NCBI GenBank assembly: GCA_963759115.1
Contig: CAVWXT010000005.1
Coordinates: forward strand, 372,001-436,000
Source: CAVWXT01 sp963759115
GTDB taxonomy: Bacteria > Planctomycetota > Planctomycetia > Pirellulales > Thermoguttaceae
Direction: 5' to 3'
DNA length: 64,000 nt
In this document: positions 46,976 through 56,108 of the stretch, in pieces
Layout: every line of letters begins with the position of its first letter
Numbering within the stretch: position 1 is the first letter of the stretch
Notes under the pieces: generated by a model
What the model saw: the letters and a program-made list of their open reading frames with translations, nothing else
The model's database searches: none
Told to the model about the DNA's origin: nothing
Translations under genes and position numbers: made by a program

Positions 46976-49054
46976 ATGCGGCCCATCGCCGGCAAGACGA
47001 CACGACTCTTCCTCTTGCCGATGGCGCTCGCGGCAGGCCTGTGGTGGGCTGCGGCCGCGACCGCGGTGGCGGCCGACGCGCCGTACGGCGTCTCGACGCA
47101 GACCGACCTCATGGTCCCCATGCGCGACGGCGTCCGGCTGGCGACCGACGTCTACTTGCCCACGAAGGAAGGCACCCCGTCGGCCGAGCGGCTGCCGACG
47201 ATTCTGATGCGGACGCCCTACAACAAATCTCCGGGCGACCGGCCGGCCGGCGACGCCCTCTACTTCGCCCGGCACGGCTATGCGGTGGTCTTCCAAGATA
47301 CGCGGGGCCGCTACAAGTCGGAGGGCGTCTGGCACTGGCTGACCGACGACGGCCTCGACGGCCTCGACACGGCGGCGTGGATTGCCAAGCAGCCTTGGTC
47401 GAACGACAAGCTGGGCACCATCGGCACGTCGTACGTCGGCGGCACGCAGCACGCCCTGGCGATGGCGAAATGCCCGTCGCTGGTGACCGCCATCCCCGTC
47501 GACGCCGTGTGCAACATGGGCTACGCCGGCGTGCGGAACGGCGGGGCCTTCGAACTCCGCTTCTGGAACTGGATCATGTCGGGCACCGCCGCCAACGGCA
47601 GCCGGCAGGCGCGCGATCCGGCCACGGCCGCCGTGCTCAAACAAATGTCGGAGAATCGTATCGAATACCTCTTCCAACTCCCGCTCCGCCGCGGCACCAC
47701 GCCGTTGAAACTCGCGCCCGAGTACGAAGATTGGCTGGTCGAGGCCATGTCGCACGGGGCCAACGACGACTTCTGGAAACAGAACAACATCCTCGACCAC
47801 GCGGAGCAGTACCCCGACATCCCGCTCTATCTCGTGGGCGGCTGGTACGATTCGTGGGACAGCAACACGGCCGCCACCTACACGGCCCTGAGCCGCAAGA
47901 TCAAGGGCCCGGTGTATCTGATCATGGGCCCCTGGATTCACGGCCAGCAGGGCAAGTCGTCGCACGGGCAGGTGAGTTTCGGCCCGGCCGCGGCCATCCC
48001 CGATCCGCTGGCCTGGCGACGGACGTGGTACGACCACTGGCTCAAGGGCGTCGATAACGAAGTAGGCCGAGCCGACCCGTTCGCCGCGCCCGTGCGGATT
48101 TTCGTGATGGGCTCGGGCGATGGGCGAAAGACCCCGGACGGTCTGCTCAACCACGGCGGCTCCTGGCGCAACGAACGCGAGTGGCCGCTAGCCCGCACGC
48201 AATACGCCAAGTATTACTTCCACGCGCGGGGGCGGATCGCCGCCAGTCCGCCGGAAAAAATGGGGACCGGCACCTTGCTGGATGCCGCCGTCACTCGGTC
48301 TACGCGGGAGGGCTCGGAGCCAGTCCCCATCTCCACCACCGCGCCGGAAAAAAAGGGGACAGGCACCTCGCTGGATGCCGCCGTCACTCGGTCTACGCGG
48401 GAGGGCTCGGAGCCAGTCCCCATTTCTTCCGCCGCGACCAGCTTCCAGTTCGATCCTCGCCACCCGGTGCCCACCATCGGCGGCAACATCTCCTCGGGCG
48501 ATGGGATTCTGCTGCAAGGCGCGTGGGACCAGCGGGGCGGCCCGCACGTCTGGAACTTCAAGGAGCCGCTGCCGCTCTCGGCCCGCAACGACGTGTTGGT
48601 GTTCCAGACCGAGCCGCTGGCCGACGATCTGGAAGTGACCGGCGAGATCGCGGTGAAGCTGTGGGCGTCGTCAACGGCGGTGGATACCGACTTCACGGCC
48701 AAGCTGATCGACGTCTATCCGCCCAGCCCCGATTTCCCCGGCGGGTTCGATCTCAACATCGGCGACGGCATCCTCCGCGCCCGCTTCCGCGATTCGCTCC
48801 GCGAGGAGAAACTGATGCGGCCGGGCGAAATCTACCCCATGACGATCAAGCTCTATCCCACCTCGAACATTTTTAAGCGCGGGCACCGGATTCGGGTCGA
48901 CATTTCCAGCAGCAATTTCCCGCGGTTCGACTTGAACCCCAACACGGGCGAGCCGTTGAACAACAACCGCCGCATGGCGATCGCCACGAACACGATCTAT
49001 CACGACCGCGAGCACCCGTCGCACATCGTGTTGCCGGTGATCCCACAAAAGTAG
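46976..49054 (+). CDS. Exported CocE/NonD-family hydrolase with in-frame repeat insertion
   Basis: 692 residues. Signal peptide MRPIAGKTTRLFLLPMALAA to ATAVAADA. The alpha/beta-hydrolase domain has VPMRDGVRLATDVYLP, VFQDTRGRYKSEG and the nucleophile GTSYVGGTQ (G-x-S-Y-x-G). After a helical cap, the C-terminal jelly-roll (X-Pro dipeptidyl-peptidase C-terminal type) has HRIRVDISSSNFPRFDLN. Between the two, 62 residues in two near-identical 31-residue units (each with LDAAVTRSTREGSEPVPIS) come from a 93-bp repeat and have no counterpart in the family. The stop codon TAG belongs to a REPIN-like element that starts at 49051. Substrate: an ester or X-Pro peptide, unknown. Confidence 0.88.
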   Translation: MRPIAGKTTRLFLLPMALAAGLWWAAAATAVAADAPYGVSTQTDLMVPMRDGVRLATDVYLPTKEGTPSAERLPTILMRTPYNKSPGDRPAGDALYFARHGYAVVFQDTRGRYKSEGVWHWLTDDGLDGLDTAAWIAKQPWSNDKLGTIGTSYVGGTQHALAMAKCPSLVTAIPVDAVCNMGYAGVRNGGAFELRFWNWIMSGTAANGSRQARDPATAAVLKQMSENRIEYLFQLPLRRGTTPLKLAPEYEDWLVEAMSHGANDDFWKQNNILDHAEQYPDIPLYLVGGWYDSWDSNTAATYTALSRKIKGPVYLIMGPWIHGQQGKSSHGQVSFGPAAAIPDPLAWRRTWYDHWLKGVDNEVGRADPFAAPVRIFVMGSGDGRKTPDGLLNHGGSWRNEREWPLARTQYAKYYFHARGRIAASPPEKMGTGTLLDAAVTRSTREGSEPVPISTTAPEKKGTGTSLDAAVTRSTREGSEPVPISSAATSFQFDPRHPVPTIGGNISSGDGILLQGAWDQRGGPHVWNFKEPLPLSARNDVLVFQTEPLADDLEVTGEIAVKLWASSTAVDTDFTAKLIDVYPPSPDFPGGFDLNIGDGILRARFRDSLREEKLMRPGEIYPMTIKLYPTSNIFKRGHRIRVDISSSNFPRFDLNPNTGEPLNNNRRMAIATNTIYHDREHPSHIVLPVIPQK
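48251..48436. repeat. Tandem 93-bp palindromic repeat inside the CocE-type gene
   Basis: Two units, 48251-48343 and 48344-48436, about 88 percent identical by eye. Each has GGGGACCGGCACC (or GGGGACAGGCACC) at one side and GGAGCCAGTCCCC at the other, an imperfect inverted repeat. The 93-bp length is exactly 31 codons, so the frame is kept. The GGGGAC(A/T)G word also heads the hairpins at 55148-55317. Confidence 0.85.
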
Positions 49055-49192
49055 CAGGCACACTCCGTGTGCCGCAGCGGCAGCGGGTTGTTGAGAACGC
49101 GATATTCGGTCCCGAACCGCATCGCGAGCTCTCACGCGGCACGTGGTCCGCGCGATGTGAAACGCGAACGGCACACGGAGTGTGCCTGCTAC
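49051..49192. repeat. REPIN-like inverted pair, GTAGCAGG type, truncating a toxin gene
   Basis: The 23-bp arms are perfect: the left begins GTAGCAGGCACACTCCGTGT at 49051, and the right is its reverse complement ending at 49192. Each arm folds (GGCACAC-TCC-GTGTGCC). The left arm supplies the CocE-type stop codon; the right arm ends exactly where the PemK-like toxin reading frame stops matching its family. A diverged copy is at 61659-61774. Confidence 0.9.
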
Positions 49193-49279
49193 GATTAGCC
49201 CCGGTCGAATCTTGGCGGCTGTCAGATCGGAGAATGGATACCGAACGAGGGTGATCTCATTTCTTGAGAAGCTGGGCAT
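49193..49279 (-). pseudogene. PemK/MazF-like toxin, 5' remnant
   Basis: Only 29 codons remain: MPSFSRNEITLVRYPFSDLT then AAKIRPGLIV, which is the typical PemK/MazF N-terminus (VLVRYPFSD-L-x-KxRP). After that the frame enters the REPIN-like arm at 49192 and the catalytic core is absent. The start overlaps the end of the antitoxin gene, the usual arrangement. So this is a broken toxin with a surviving antitoxin. A deletion between this point and the CocE-type gene is the simplest history. Confidence 0.75.
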
Positions 49280-49460
49280 AAGCGTCATCCTCAGCGTTAT
49301 CCCAGATCACGGCCAGCGATTTCTGGCTGGCCTCCGCCCAGAAACGGCTGTCGTCCTCGGGCAAAAGCGTTACCAGCACCTTGGCCCCCTCGGGCAGGTC
49401 CGCAGGCTCCGCAAGTTCGATCTTTCCGTCGTGAATGACGGCCCACAAAGTTTGCAGCAT
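49257..49460 (-). CDS. Antitoxin-like protein (partner of PemK-type toxin)
   Basis: 67 residues, intact. The N-terminal beta part MLQTLWAVIHDGKIELAEPA then DLPEGAKVLVTLLPED has the AbrB/DUF2281-like swapped-hairpin pattern, and the C-terminus FWAEASQKSLAVIWDN-AEDDAY is a toxin-binding tail well known beside PemK-type toxins. Its toxin gene downstream is truncated, so this antitoxin is solitary. Confidence 0.8.
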   Translation of the reverse strand: MLQTLWAVIHDGKIELAEPADLPEGAKVLVTLLPEDDSRFWAEASQKSLAVIWDNAEDDAYAQLLKK

Positions 49461-49604
49461 GTTTCGTACTCACAGGTCGATGGAGAGCCATCTGCTCTCC
49501 AACAATGATACCGCAGCTTCCTGGAGGTGTACAGCACGGCAGAACGCACGTTTCTCGGAACCGCGAAGTCACCCGTTTTCCCACCTGCCGCCTCGAAGCA
49601 GCAC

Positions 49605-52600
49605 TTAGTCACTGGGCACTTCCACGAAACTCAACTTCAAGAGCTTCTTCCCACCGGGCAGAGCCTGATGCGTGCAGATTTCCACGATATTCATCAACTC
49701 GTCGTAGCGACAAGCACCACTCACCTGAATGACCACTTGGTCGAAAGGGTTGCCGGGGTCGGCAAACAACTCCTTGAGCTTTTCTGCCAGAGTGGCAATG
49801 CTCGGCACCGACATCTCTCCCACGCGTAGGCGGTTGATAGTGCCGGTCTTTGGGTCCGCAAAGACGTGGATGGTGAGCGTATGGACGCCATCGAAGCCGG
49901 GCGTCTGTCGATCCTTAGCATCCACTGGGCTCTGCGGAGTCAGCCGCTTGTCCCCGGCCGTCATCGCGAACTGACGAAAACCGTTGTCCTGACACGCCTT
50001 GATCACCCGGTTGATCGCCTTGAAAGGCGTGGCGCGGTCCGCCCGAATCACGACCGTCGTAGGAAGCCCCTCGCCGACGGCGATCTGCGCGGCAGTCATG
50101 CCTGCGGTCATCCGGCTCCGCTCGGCTTGGCCGGCGATGTAGCGTTCAATATCCGGCACGGCCGCCCCGTCAACTTTCAGACTGCCTGTATTGTCGATGT
50201 TCAACTCCAGCGCATCGTGCGCCGGTTTTTCGGCTGCGGCGGCGTCCTTGTCGAGTCTGTAGATCGCCAAATAGCGGTAATACACTTCGAGCGTCAGGGC
50301 CGAGAGGCTGGTTTGCATCACACGGCCCCCACGATGCTCCCCCCATACGTCCGCTTGTGGTGTCTTGGGGTCCCAGCTTCCTGCGGCGCAGCCGTCCTTG
50401 ACCTGCGAGTCGATGAGGATTTTCCGTATCTTCCGGTTCCAATCGTCCCAATCCGGGCCGGGCTGGTTGTGCATCACCTGCGTGGCGTAGTACCAGTAAT
50501 ACACGTTGCGCTCGCCGGCATCGGGCGGGTTCTTCATGAGGTACGCCGTGCCCTCGATCATGGCCGGATCGGTCCGCGGGACGCCCAGGTGCTGGTAACA
50601 CAGGAGGCCCACCGCCGTCAACGGCGGGGTCGGGGCGACGTTGCCCTTCTGATACCCGAACAGCCCGCCCTCCGCGTTGCCTTGGGCCGAAGAAGAGACC
50701 GACTTGAGGAACTTCCGCGCCTGCTCGAACACCGCCGGGGGAACCTTCAAGCCGGCCAGTTGACCGCTGCGGAGGGCCGCAATTTGCCAACCCGTCACGG
50801 AGGTGTCGCCGGCGATCTTGGGCACGTATCGCCAGCCGCCGCCTTTGGGGTCTTGGGCTTGGACGATGTAGTCCAGGGCAGCCTGGGCCGCCTTGCCCAC
50901 GGCCTTGTCGCCGGTCATGCCGAAACATCCGCACAAGGCGATCGAGGCCAGCCCATGGCTGTACATCGTGACGGCGCCCTCGAAGCTGCCATCGGCCTGC
51001 TGTTTGGCGATGAGATAATCGACGGCCTTCTGAATGAGTTGCCGATAAGGCCCCTTGGACTGGTGCGTTTGTGCAGCCGCCAGGAACGGGAGCAGCCCGA
51101 GCGCGGTAGCGGCAATGTCGTCGCTGGCAGCGCCGGCCGCCCGTCCGGCGGCGCACGTTTCATCCTTGCAGCGGTCGGTATAGTGGTCGAGGCTCCAAGA
51201 GCCGTCGGGCGACTGGTGCCGGGCGAACCAGTTGATCGCGGCGGCGACGGCCCGCTCCGATTCCCGCGTGCCGCTACTGCTCGTCAAGTCGCGCCGTTTG
51301 CTATCGCCCTGCCTGGCCCCGGAGCCCAGCCCGTCGGCCGCGGGCGGCGGCGTTTCGCCTTCCGTGACCTTATACACGAGATCGAGTTGGTGCGACTCTT
51401 CGAGGGAATCCAGAGTGACCTTGACGGCGGCAGACAAGCCGCCGGCGCTCCCGTACTTGTCCTGAAGGGCCTGCCGGTCGGCGACCATCTTGGCCTGATC
51501 GTAGTATTCATCCTTCTTGAGTTTCAAGCCGGCCATCAACTCCTCGCTGGTGTACCTCTTGTTGCCCTGCACCGAGACGTTGCGGATCTTGTAGCGCGGT
51601 CCTTCGTTGATGACGAACGTGACGCTTGTCCCGTTCTCTTTCTTCTTGTCGAAACCCAAATCGACGCCGACGCGCACACTGAAAGAAGCCCAGTCCGCGG
51701 TAGTAGGCGGTCAGCCGCTTGTGGTCTTCTTCGACCACCGCTTGATCGAAGGGCCGGCCTTTCCGGCTGTGGATGCTTGGCAGGAGTTTGTCAAGCGGCA
51801 GCGACAGGTTGCCGCTTACCTGGACATCGAGAGTCGTCCCGGGCGTCGTGGTGAGGGACGCGACTTGCCCGCCATTTGTCCGCGTGTCCTCTTCGGCCGG
51901 CTTGCCGTCGGGCTGGCCCGCTTGCTTCTGCGGTTCCGTTTTCGTGGGACCCGTGGCCGGCGCCGCTTTCGCCGCGGGCGGCAAGTTCAGGCGTCGCCAC
52001 GTCGAAAGAACGTCCTCACGGAGCTTCTCTTGTTGGGCCGGCGTGAGAACCTTCAGCAGTTCCTCGCCCCCTTCCCAGCGGCGGCTGACGAAAGCCATAT
52101 ATTCGTCCTGGATTCGCTGCAACGCGACGTATTGCTCGTCGTTGCCGCCAAGCTGCTTCAACACGAGGTACTCGCAGATCGCCACCGGGTGTTCGCGAAT
52201 CGCCAAATCTTTGTACGATGCCAACTGCTCGGGCGTGAGGATCGCCTCGAATTGCTTGCGCAGTGCGACGGTCATTTTCACCAGGGGTTCCTTCTCCGCC
52301 TCAACCCATCGGTTCTTCCCGTCCTCGATCAGTTTCTCCGTGTACTCCGTCAGCCATCTTGCCGCTTCCGCCGACGAGAGTCCCTTCGGTTGCGTGGGTG
52401 GGAAGCCACCACTAGTCCCACGGGGCTGCTTCCGGTCCTCGGGCGAAAGTTTCATCGCCTCGCGCAACAGCTTGTCGGTCAGATTTGGGCTAGCGCCCAA
52501 TAGCTCTTGCACCTGTTGCTGCTGAGCGGCACTGAGGCCCAATTCCTTCTGCACTTCCTCCTCGCTAAAGTCTGGGTAGGGGTCAAGACTCACCAGGTAG

Positions 52601-54547
52601 ACACGCTCGGTCTGTCCCTCGACGTTGAGGTACGGTAGCACGAAGCGACCGAAGAGTGGGCCGAGTTCTTCCCCACGGAGTCGCGCCTGCTGCTGAGGGC
52701 TAAGAACGGCCATCGCCTTGGCGGCCGTTTCTCGCATGTTTTGTTTTTCCCGACGTCTGTGCTCGTCACGGACCAGACGAACCTGATCTTCTTGCTCCTT
52801 CGTCAGAGCGAGTTCTTGATACGTAGGAGGCCAAAAGAAACGTTCGCGAGCGGTTGTCAAGAAGGTGAGGCGATTGAAGATCTGCATTTGCTCGGGCATG
52901 AGGACCTTTCCAAACTGCTTTTGCAAAGTCTTCCGCTGCTGGCCCTCCCATCGGGATCCCGCCGACTTCTTCTCATCTGGAGATAAGCCTTTTGCTTCCC
53001 TATAGAATGTCAGCCAATCAAGAGAGGACGCCTTCTGAATCTCGCGCAACTTCGTATTCTGTTCGTCCGTGAGATGCAGTTCCGCCACCAGAGCGGGTTG
53101 GATGAGCTGATCGTAAGGCTTCAACGTAAATCCGAAGAATACTACGTGTCGCTCACCGGCACCTGGCACGCTGGGCGTGTAGGCATCGCGGATTTGTCTG
53201 TGTGAATATGCGACAAGCTTCCATTTCAAGTCGCTGCCCGAAGCAGATTCGCGGTTTGCATTCCCAAGAACCCTCCGCATTGAGTCGCTGCCCGGAGCAG
53301 ATTCTTTGGGCGGGTTGCCGCGATCCGGCTGCTTGGCTGCCGCGGCCGGCTCAACAGCGATTTGGCTCGTCTTCTTCTCGGGCTCCGAAGTGGCGGGGCT
53401 CACGGCCTGCGCCTGCTCACCCGCCGATCGCGCGGGCTGCAACGTCACCAGCGAACAGGCCGCAGCCAATAGCGCCAGTAGCCCGACGGCCTGGTACTTC
53501 CAACGACGGGACACGGCCGTCTGCACGCGAAATGTCTCGTCCAGGAGCATGACGATTCTCCTTGTCAGTTGAGAATGACTCTCCCACAGCCCGGCCGCGG
53601 TCGACATGCGAAGCGGCGAGGCACCGGTTGTCAGACGGGCCCAGTGGAGGAGTTCTTCGGCGTAGTCGGGGCGGTTTTCGCGGGCGGCCACGGCGTCGGC
53701 CACCGCCTCCTGGTTGTCGCGAACCCGCCGCCGCAGCCACCAGTAGAGCGGATGGGCGAACAGGATGCGCCAGCAAACACCGCCCGAGGGCCAACAGCCA
53801 CAGGTCATGGTTGCGGATGTGGGCCCATTCGTGCAACAACACCGCGCGGAGCGATTGCGGCGGGTCTTTTGCGGCAATTTCGGACGGCAGCAGGATCGCC
53901 GGCCGCACCACGCCCAGGGCCGCCGCGTTGTTGATCCGCCGGCTCAACAGCAGCCGCGGCAGCCGGGCATTGCGAACGACCTCGGCCAACTGGGCCAGCA
54001 GGCCCGGGGGCGCCGCCGTGGCCCGGCGACAGAGCATCAGCGTTGCCGCCGCGCCCCAGAACAGCCAGCAGCCCACCACGGCCAAGCCCAGCAGGAAGGC
54101 ACCGCTCGCCAGGACGGGCAGCGGTGGCAATGCAGAGATCCAGTCGCGCAGGGTGGGCCGAGCGGAAGGCTGACCCACCGTGACGTTTCTCATCTGCGAT
54201 GGTGGGGCTGCGCTTCGCTTGACCCACCCTACGGATTCGTCATCCAGCGGAATTTCCGGGAGCACGAGCGGTTCGATGGGAATATCAGCCGCGAGGCCCG
54301 GCGGCGCTGCGGCCGCGCTGGGCGTTCGGGCGACCAGCGAGATCCGCGGCCAGCCCGGCAGGGCGCAAACCACAGCCAACACGGCCAGTTCGATCATCAC
54401 GATCCAAGCGGCGGTCAGCCGGTGCACCGGCTGGCGGACCCAACGGAAGGCGACGAAATTGAGCCCCAGCAGAAGCGTGGCCAGCAGGTAGAAGTCCGCG
54501 AGCCAGCCCGCCAACGACTCGGCGAAACCCGCGATCGACGCGTTCAT
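49605..54547 (-). CDS. Giant M56 (BlaR1-like) sensor protease with LTxxQ, POTRA, prenyltransferase-toroid and ExbD-like regions (frameshifted twice)
   Basis: About 1,647 residues. Order: four membrane helices with the M56 zinc site RAVLLHEWAHIRNHD (residues 239-243 HEWAH) and NQEAVADAVAAR; after the last helix (AVGLLALLAAACSLVTL) an extracytoplasmic region with at least six LTxxQ-type units (LTDEQ, LTKEQ, LSPQQ, LSAAQ, LTPEQ, LTPAQ) as in Spy/CpxP; two POTRA units (VQVSGNLSLPLDKLLP, VSVQGNKRYTSEELMAGLKL); an alpha/alpha toroid of squalene-cyclase type (INWFARHQSPDGSWSLDHY, YLIAKQQADGSF, YIVQAQDPKGGGWRYVP); and two ExbD/TolR-like units (TTVVIRADRATPFKAINRVI, FDQVVIQVSGACRYDELMN). Frame breaks near 53,785 and 51,690 rejoin without loss. 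Start overlaps the blaI-type stop (ATGA). Confidence 0.85.
54151..54232. repeat. Two GGTGGG hairpins inside the M56 gene, one with GTAG head
   Basis: GGTGGG..CTGACCCACC at about 54152-54179 and GGTGGG..CTTGACCCACC at about 54201-54228, the latter followed by CTAC (GTAG on the minus strand at 54232). Both lie in the same orientation. Translated in frame they give GWVKRSAAPPS and TVGQPSARPT within the loop between the second and third membrane helices. Confidence 0.65.
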
Positions 54548-54948
54548 GGCTGCTCTCCCTTCTTCTCTTTCCGGGGCCGCGTTTTGGCCTTGGCGATCAT
54601 TTTTTCCAGCCGTTCCAATTCCTCGGCGCTCAGGCGGCGGGATTGCAGGGCGTGGACCAGATACTCGTCGACGGCCCCGTCAAAGACCTTGTCGAGGAAT
54701 CCGCCGGCCAGCACCTGAAACGTGCGGTCGCGGTCGGCCTTGGCGAAGTAGGTGTAGGCCTTGCCGTGCTGGCGGTGGCCCACCAGGCCCTTCTGCTCCA
54801 TCACCTGCAAGAGGCTCAGCACGGTGGTGTAGGCCAGCGTGCCGTCGCTACGATTGATCTCTTGGTAGATTTCCCGCACCGTGGCCTCGCCTTGCTGCCA
54901 CAGCACCTTGAGCGCTTCCAGTTCACGATCGGTCGGAATCAGTTCCAT
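54544..54948 (-). CDS. BlaI/MecI-family transcriptional repressor
   Basis: 134 residues. AGGAGG lies 8 bases before the ATG. Winged helix: LIPTDRELEALKVLWQQGEA, TVREIYQEINRSDGTLAYTT, TVLSLLQVMEQKGLVGHRQH. The C-terminal dimerisation part (FQVLAGGFLDKVFDGAVDEY) follows. These repressors hold their own operon shut until a BlaR1-type M56 protease leads to their cleavage. The stop overlaps the M56 gene start by ATGA, so the two are one operon. No beta-lactamase gene is nearby. Confidence 0.95.
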   Translation of the reverse strand: MELIPTDRELEALKVLWQQGEATVREIYQEINRSDGTLAYTTVLSLLQVMEQKGLVGHRQHGKAYTYFAKADRDRTFQVLAGGFLDKVFDGAVDEYLVHALQSRRLSAEELERLEKMIAKAKTRPRKEKKGEQP

Positions 54949-54977
54949 GATGGCACCCTCCTGCACGCCGTTGAAGT

Positions 54978-55009
54978 CTACTGTTCATATCGTACTGGTT
55001 AAACAGTAG
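54978..55009. promoter_or_regulatory. Candidate BlaI-type operator upstream of the blaI-M56 operon
   Basis: CTACTGTT (54978-54985) and AACAGTAG (55002-55009) form an 8-bp perfect dyad around 16 bases; a nested dyad TACTG-GTTAAA-CAGTA (54993-55008) shares the right half. It lies 30-61 bases before the blaI-type start codon, the expected place for autoregulation. TACTG/TACA-type half sites are usual for this repressor family. Confidence 0.6.
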
Positions 55010-55338
55010 ATGTCAAGAGGAAAAGGCGGCGGCGGACGCGATTTTCTCGAAAACAACTCTGTCGAGGGGAATTTCCGTGGGCGGCGGGGGCTGCGGGATG
55101 AAAGGAAAATGGGGGAAAAGAAAATCGCCGGAATTCCCGTGGGCGGCGGGGACTGGTCCATTTTTCGGCGAGAAGGCGTATTTCTTGGACAAATGTCGGC
55201 CGAAAACATGGACCTGTCCCCTTCCTGCGGCGCAAGGGGGACAGTCCCATTTTCGCGGCGGCCAAACGTACTCCCGGCACGACGTCTTTCCTCGCCGCGA
55301 AAATCGAGACAGTCCCCTGTGGGCGGCCGACAGCCCTA
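55010..55338. repeat. Cluster of GGGGAC-headed inverted repeats
   Basis: Two inverted pairs: 55148-55221 (GGGGACTGGTCCATTTTTCG against the complement ending CATGGACCTGTCCCC) and 55237-55317 (GGGGACAGTCCCATTTTCGC against CGCGAAAATCGAGACAGTCC). Before them GTGGGCGGCGGGG occurs twice (about 55077 and 55139). No gene in this gap. The head word matches the in-frame repeat in the CocE-type gene. Confidence 0.7.
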
Positions 55339-56028
55339 TCACCGCGCCAGCGCGAACCAATCCACCGGCGCGTCGAAGCCGCCGTGGAAGGCCACCTCGG
55401 CAAGAATGGGAGGCGTGCAGTGCGCAGCCAGTTCTTCCCGATTGGTCGCCAGGCTGACGTTGTCGGCCGCAGCGGGCGTGGGATGGTTCAGCACTACGCC
55501 CGCGATCGGCAGCCCCTCGCGGAACACGGCCGCCGTAATCAGAGTCTGTAGCGTCTGATTGATGGTACCCAACACGTTGCGCGAGACCACGACCAGCGGA
55601 AAGCCGAACTCCTTGGCCAGATCGGCGACGTATTGATTGTCGGCCAGGGGCGACATCAGCCCGCCGGCGCCCTCGACCAGGATGATCTCGGAGCACCGCT
55701 GCCAATGCTCGATGCCGCGGCGCAACAGATCGGCATCGATTCGTTTGCCTTCCATCCGGGCGGCCAGGTGCGGCGCCAGCGGGGCCGCAAAACGCTGGGG
55801 ACAAACGTGTTCCAGGTCGCCGGGCCGACCGGCCGCGTTCCACAAGGCCACCGCGTTGTCGGCCACCAGTTGGCCGCCCTCCCGCCGGCAGCCGCTGGCC
55901 GCCGGTTTATAGACGCCGACCCGGCGTCCGCCGGCGGCCAACGATCGGGCAATCAAGGCGGCGACGTAGGTCTTGCCCACGTCGGTATCCGTGCCGGTGA
56001 TGAACAGGCCTGGAACGCGCGGCAACAT
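55339..56028 (-). CDS. bioD: ATP-dependent dethiobiotin synthetase
   Basis: 229 residues, intact. P-loop FITGTDTDVGKTYVAALIAR, then VGVYKPAASGCRREG (substrate Lys), ILVEGAGGLMSPLADN (metal/ATP region) and VVSRNVLGTINQTLQT. It closes the ureido ring of dethiobiotin from DAPA, CO2 and ATP in biotin synthesis. Its start is MLPRVPGLF with no strong ribosome box visible; a pair of GTAG-headed hairpins lies just upstream. bioF is 37 kb away, so the biotin genes are dispersed. Confidence 0.93.
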   Translation of the reverse strand: MLPRVPGLFITGTDTDVGKTYVAALIARSLAAGGRRVGVYKPAASGCRREGGQLVADNAVALWNAAGRPGDLEHVCPQRFAAPLAPHLAARMEGKRIDADLLRRGIEHWQRCSEIILVEGAGGLMSPLADNQYVADLAKEFGFPLVVVSRNVLGTINQTLQTLITAAVFREGLPIAGVVLNHPTPAAADNVSLATNREELAAHCTPPILAEVAFHGGFDAPVDWFALAR

Positions 56029-56048
56029 GAGGCGTGCGAACGTTTGCA

Positions 56049-56103
56049 GGGCGGGCAGTGTCCGCCCTACTTTCTCGATTGTGGCGGGCAGTGCCCGCCC
56101 TAC
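56049..56103 (-). repeat. Two GTAG-headed hairpins in tandem
   Basis: On the minus strand: GTAGGGCGGACACTGCCCGC (from 56070) and GTAGGGCGGGCACTGCCCGC (from 56103), 33 bp apart and in the same orientation. Each folds as GGCGGGC-ACT-GCCCGCC or a near variant. They fill the gap between bioD and the TPR gene. Unlike the other pairs these are direct, not inverted. Confidence 0.8.
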
Positions 56104-56108
56104 TTCTT

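Noticed and set aside
49051..49192. Intrinsic terminator between the CocE-type gene and the toxin remnant
   Set aside because: Strong stems but no T-run, and a second copy exists at 61659 between divergent genes; a mobile repeat is the better reading.
49866..51854. 662-codon plus-strand frame opposite the M56 fusion
   Set aside because: Antisense shadow; His/Arg/Gly-rich with no motif, while the minus strand has clear domains.
55010..55338. Riboswitch or attenuator before bioD or blaI
   Set aside because: The stems are two inverted pairs of one repeated word and lie downstream of bioD and upstream of blaI in the wrong orientation for a leader of either gene's coding start.
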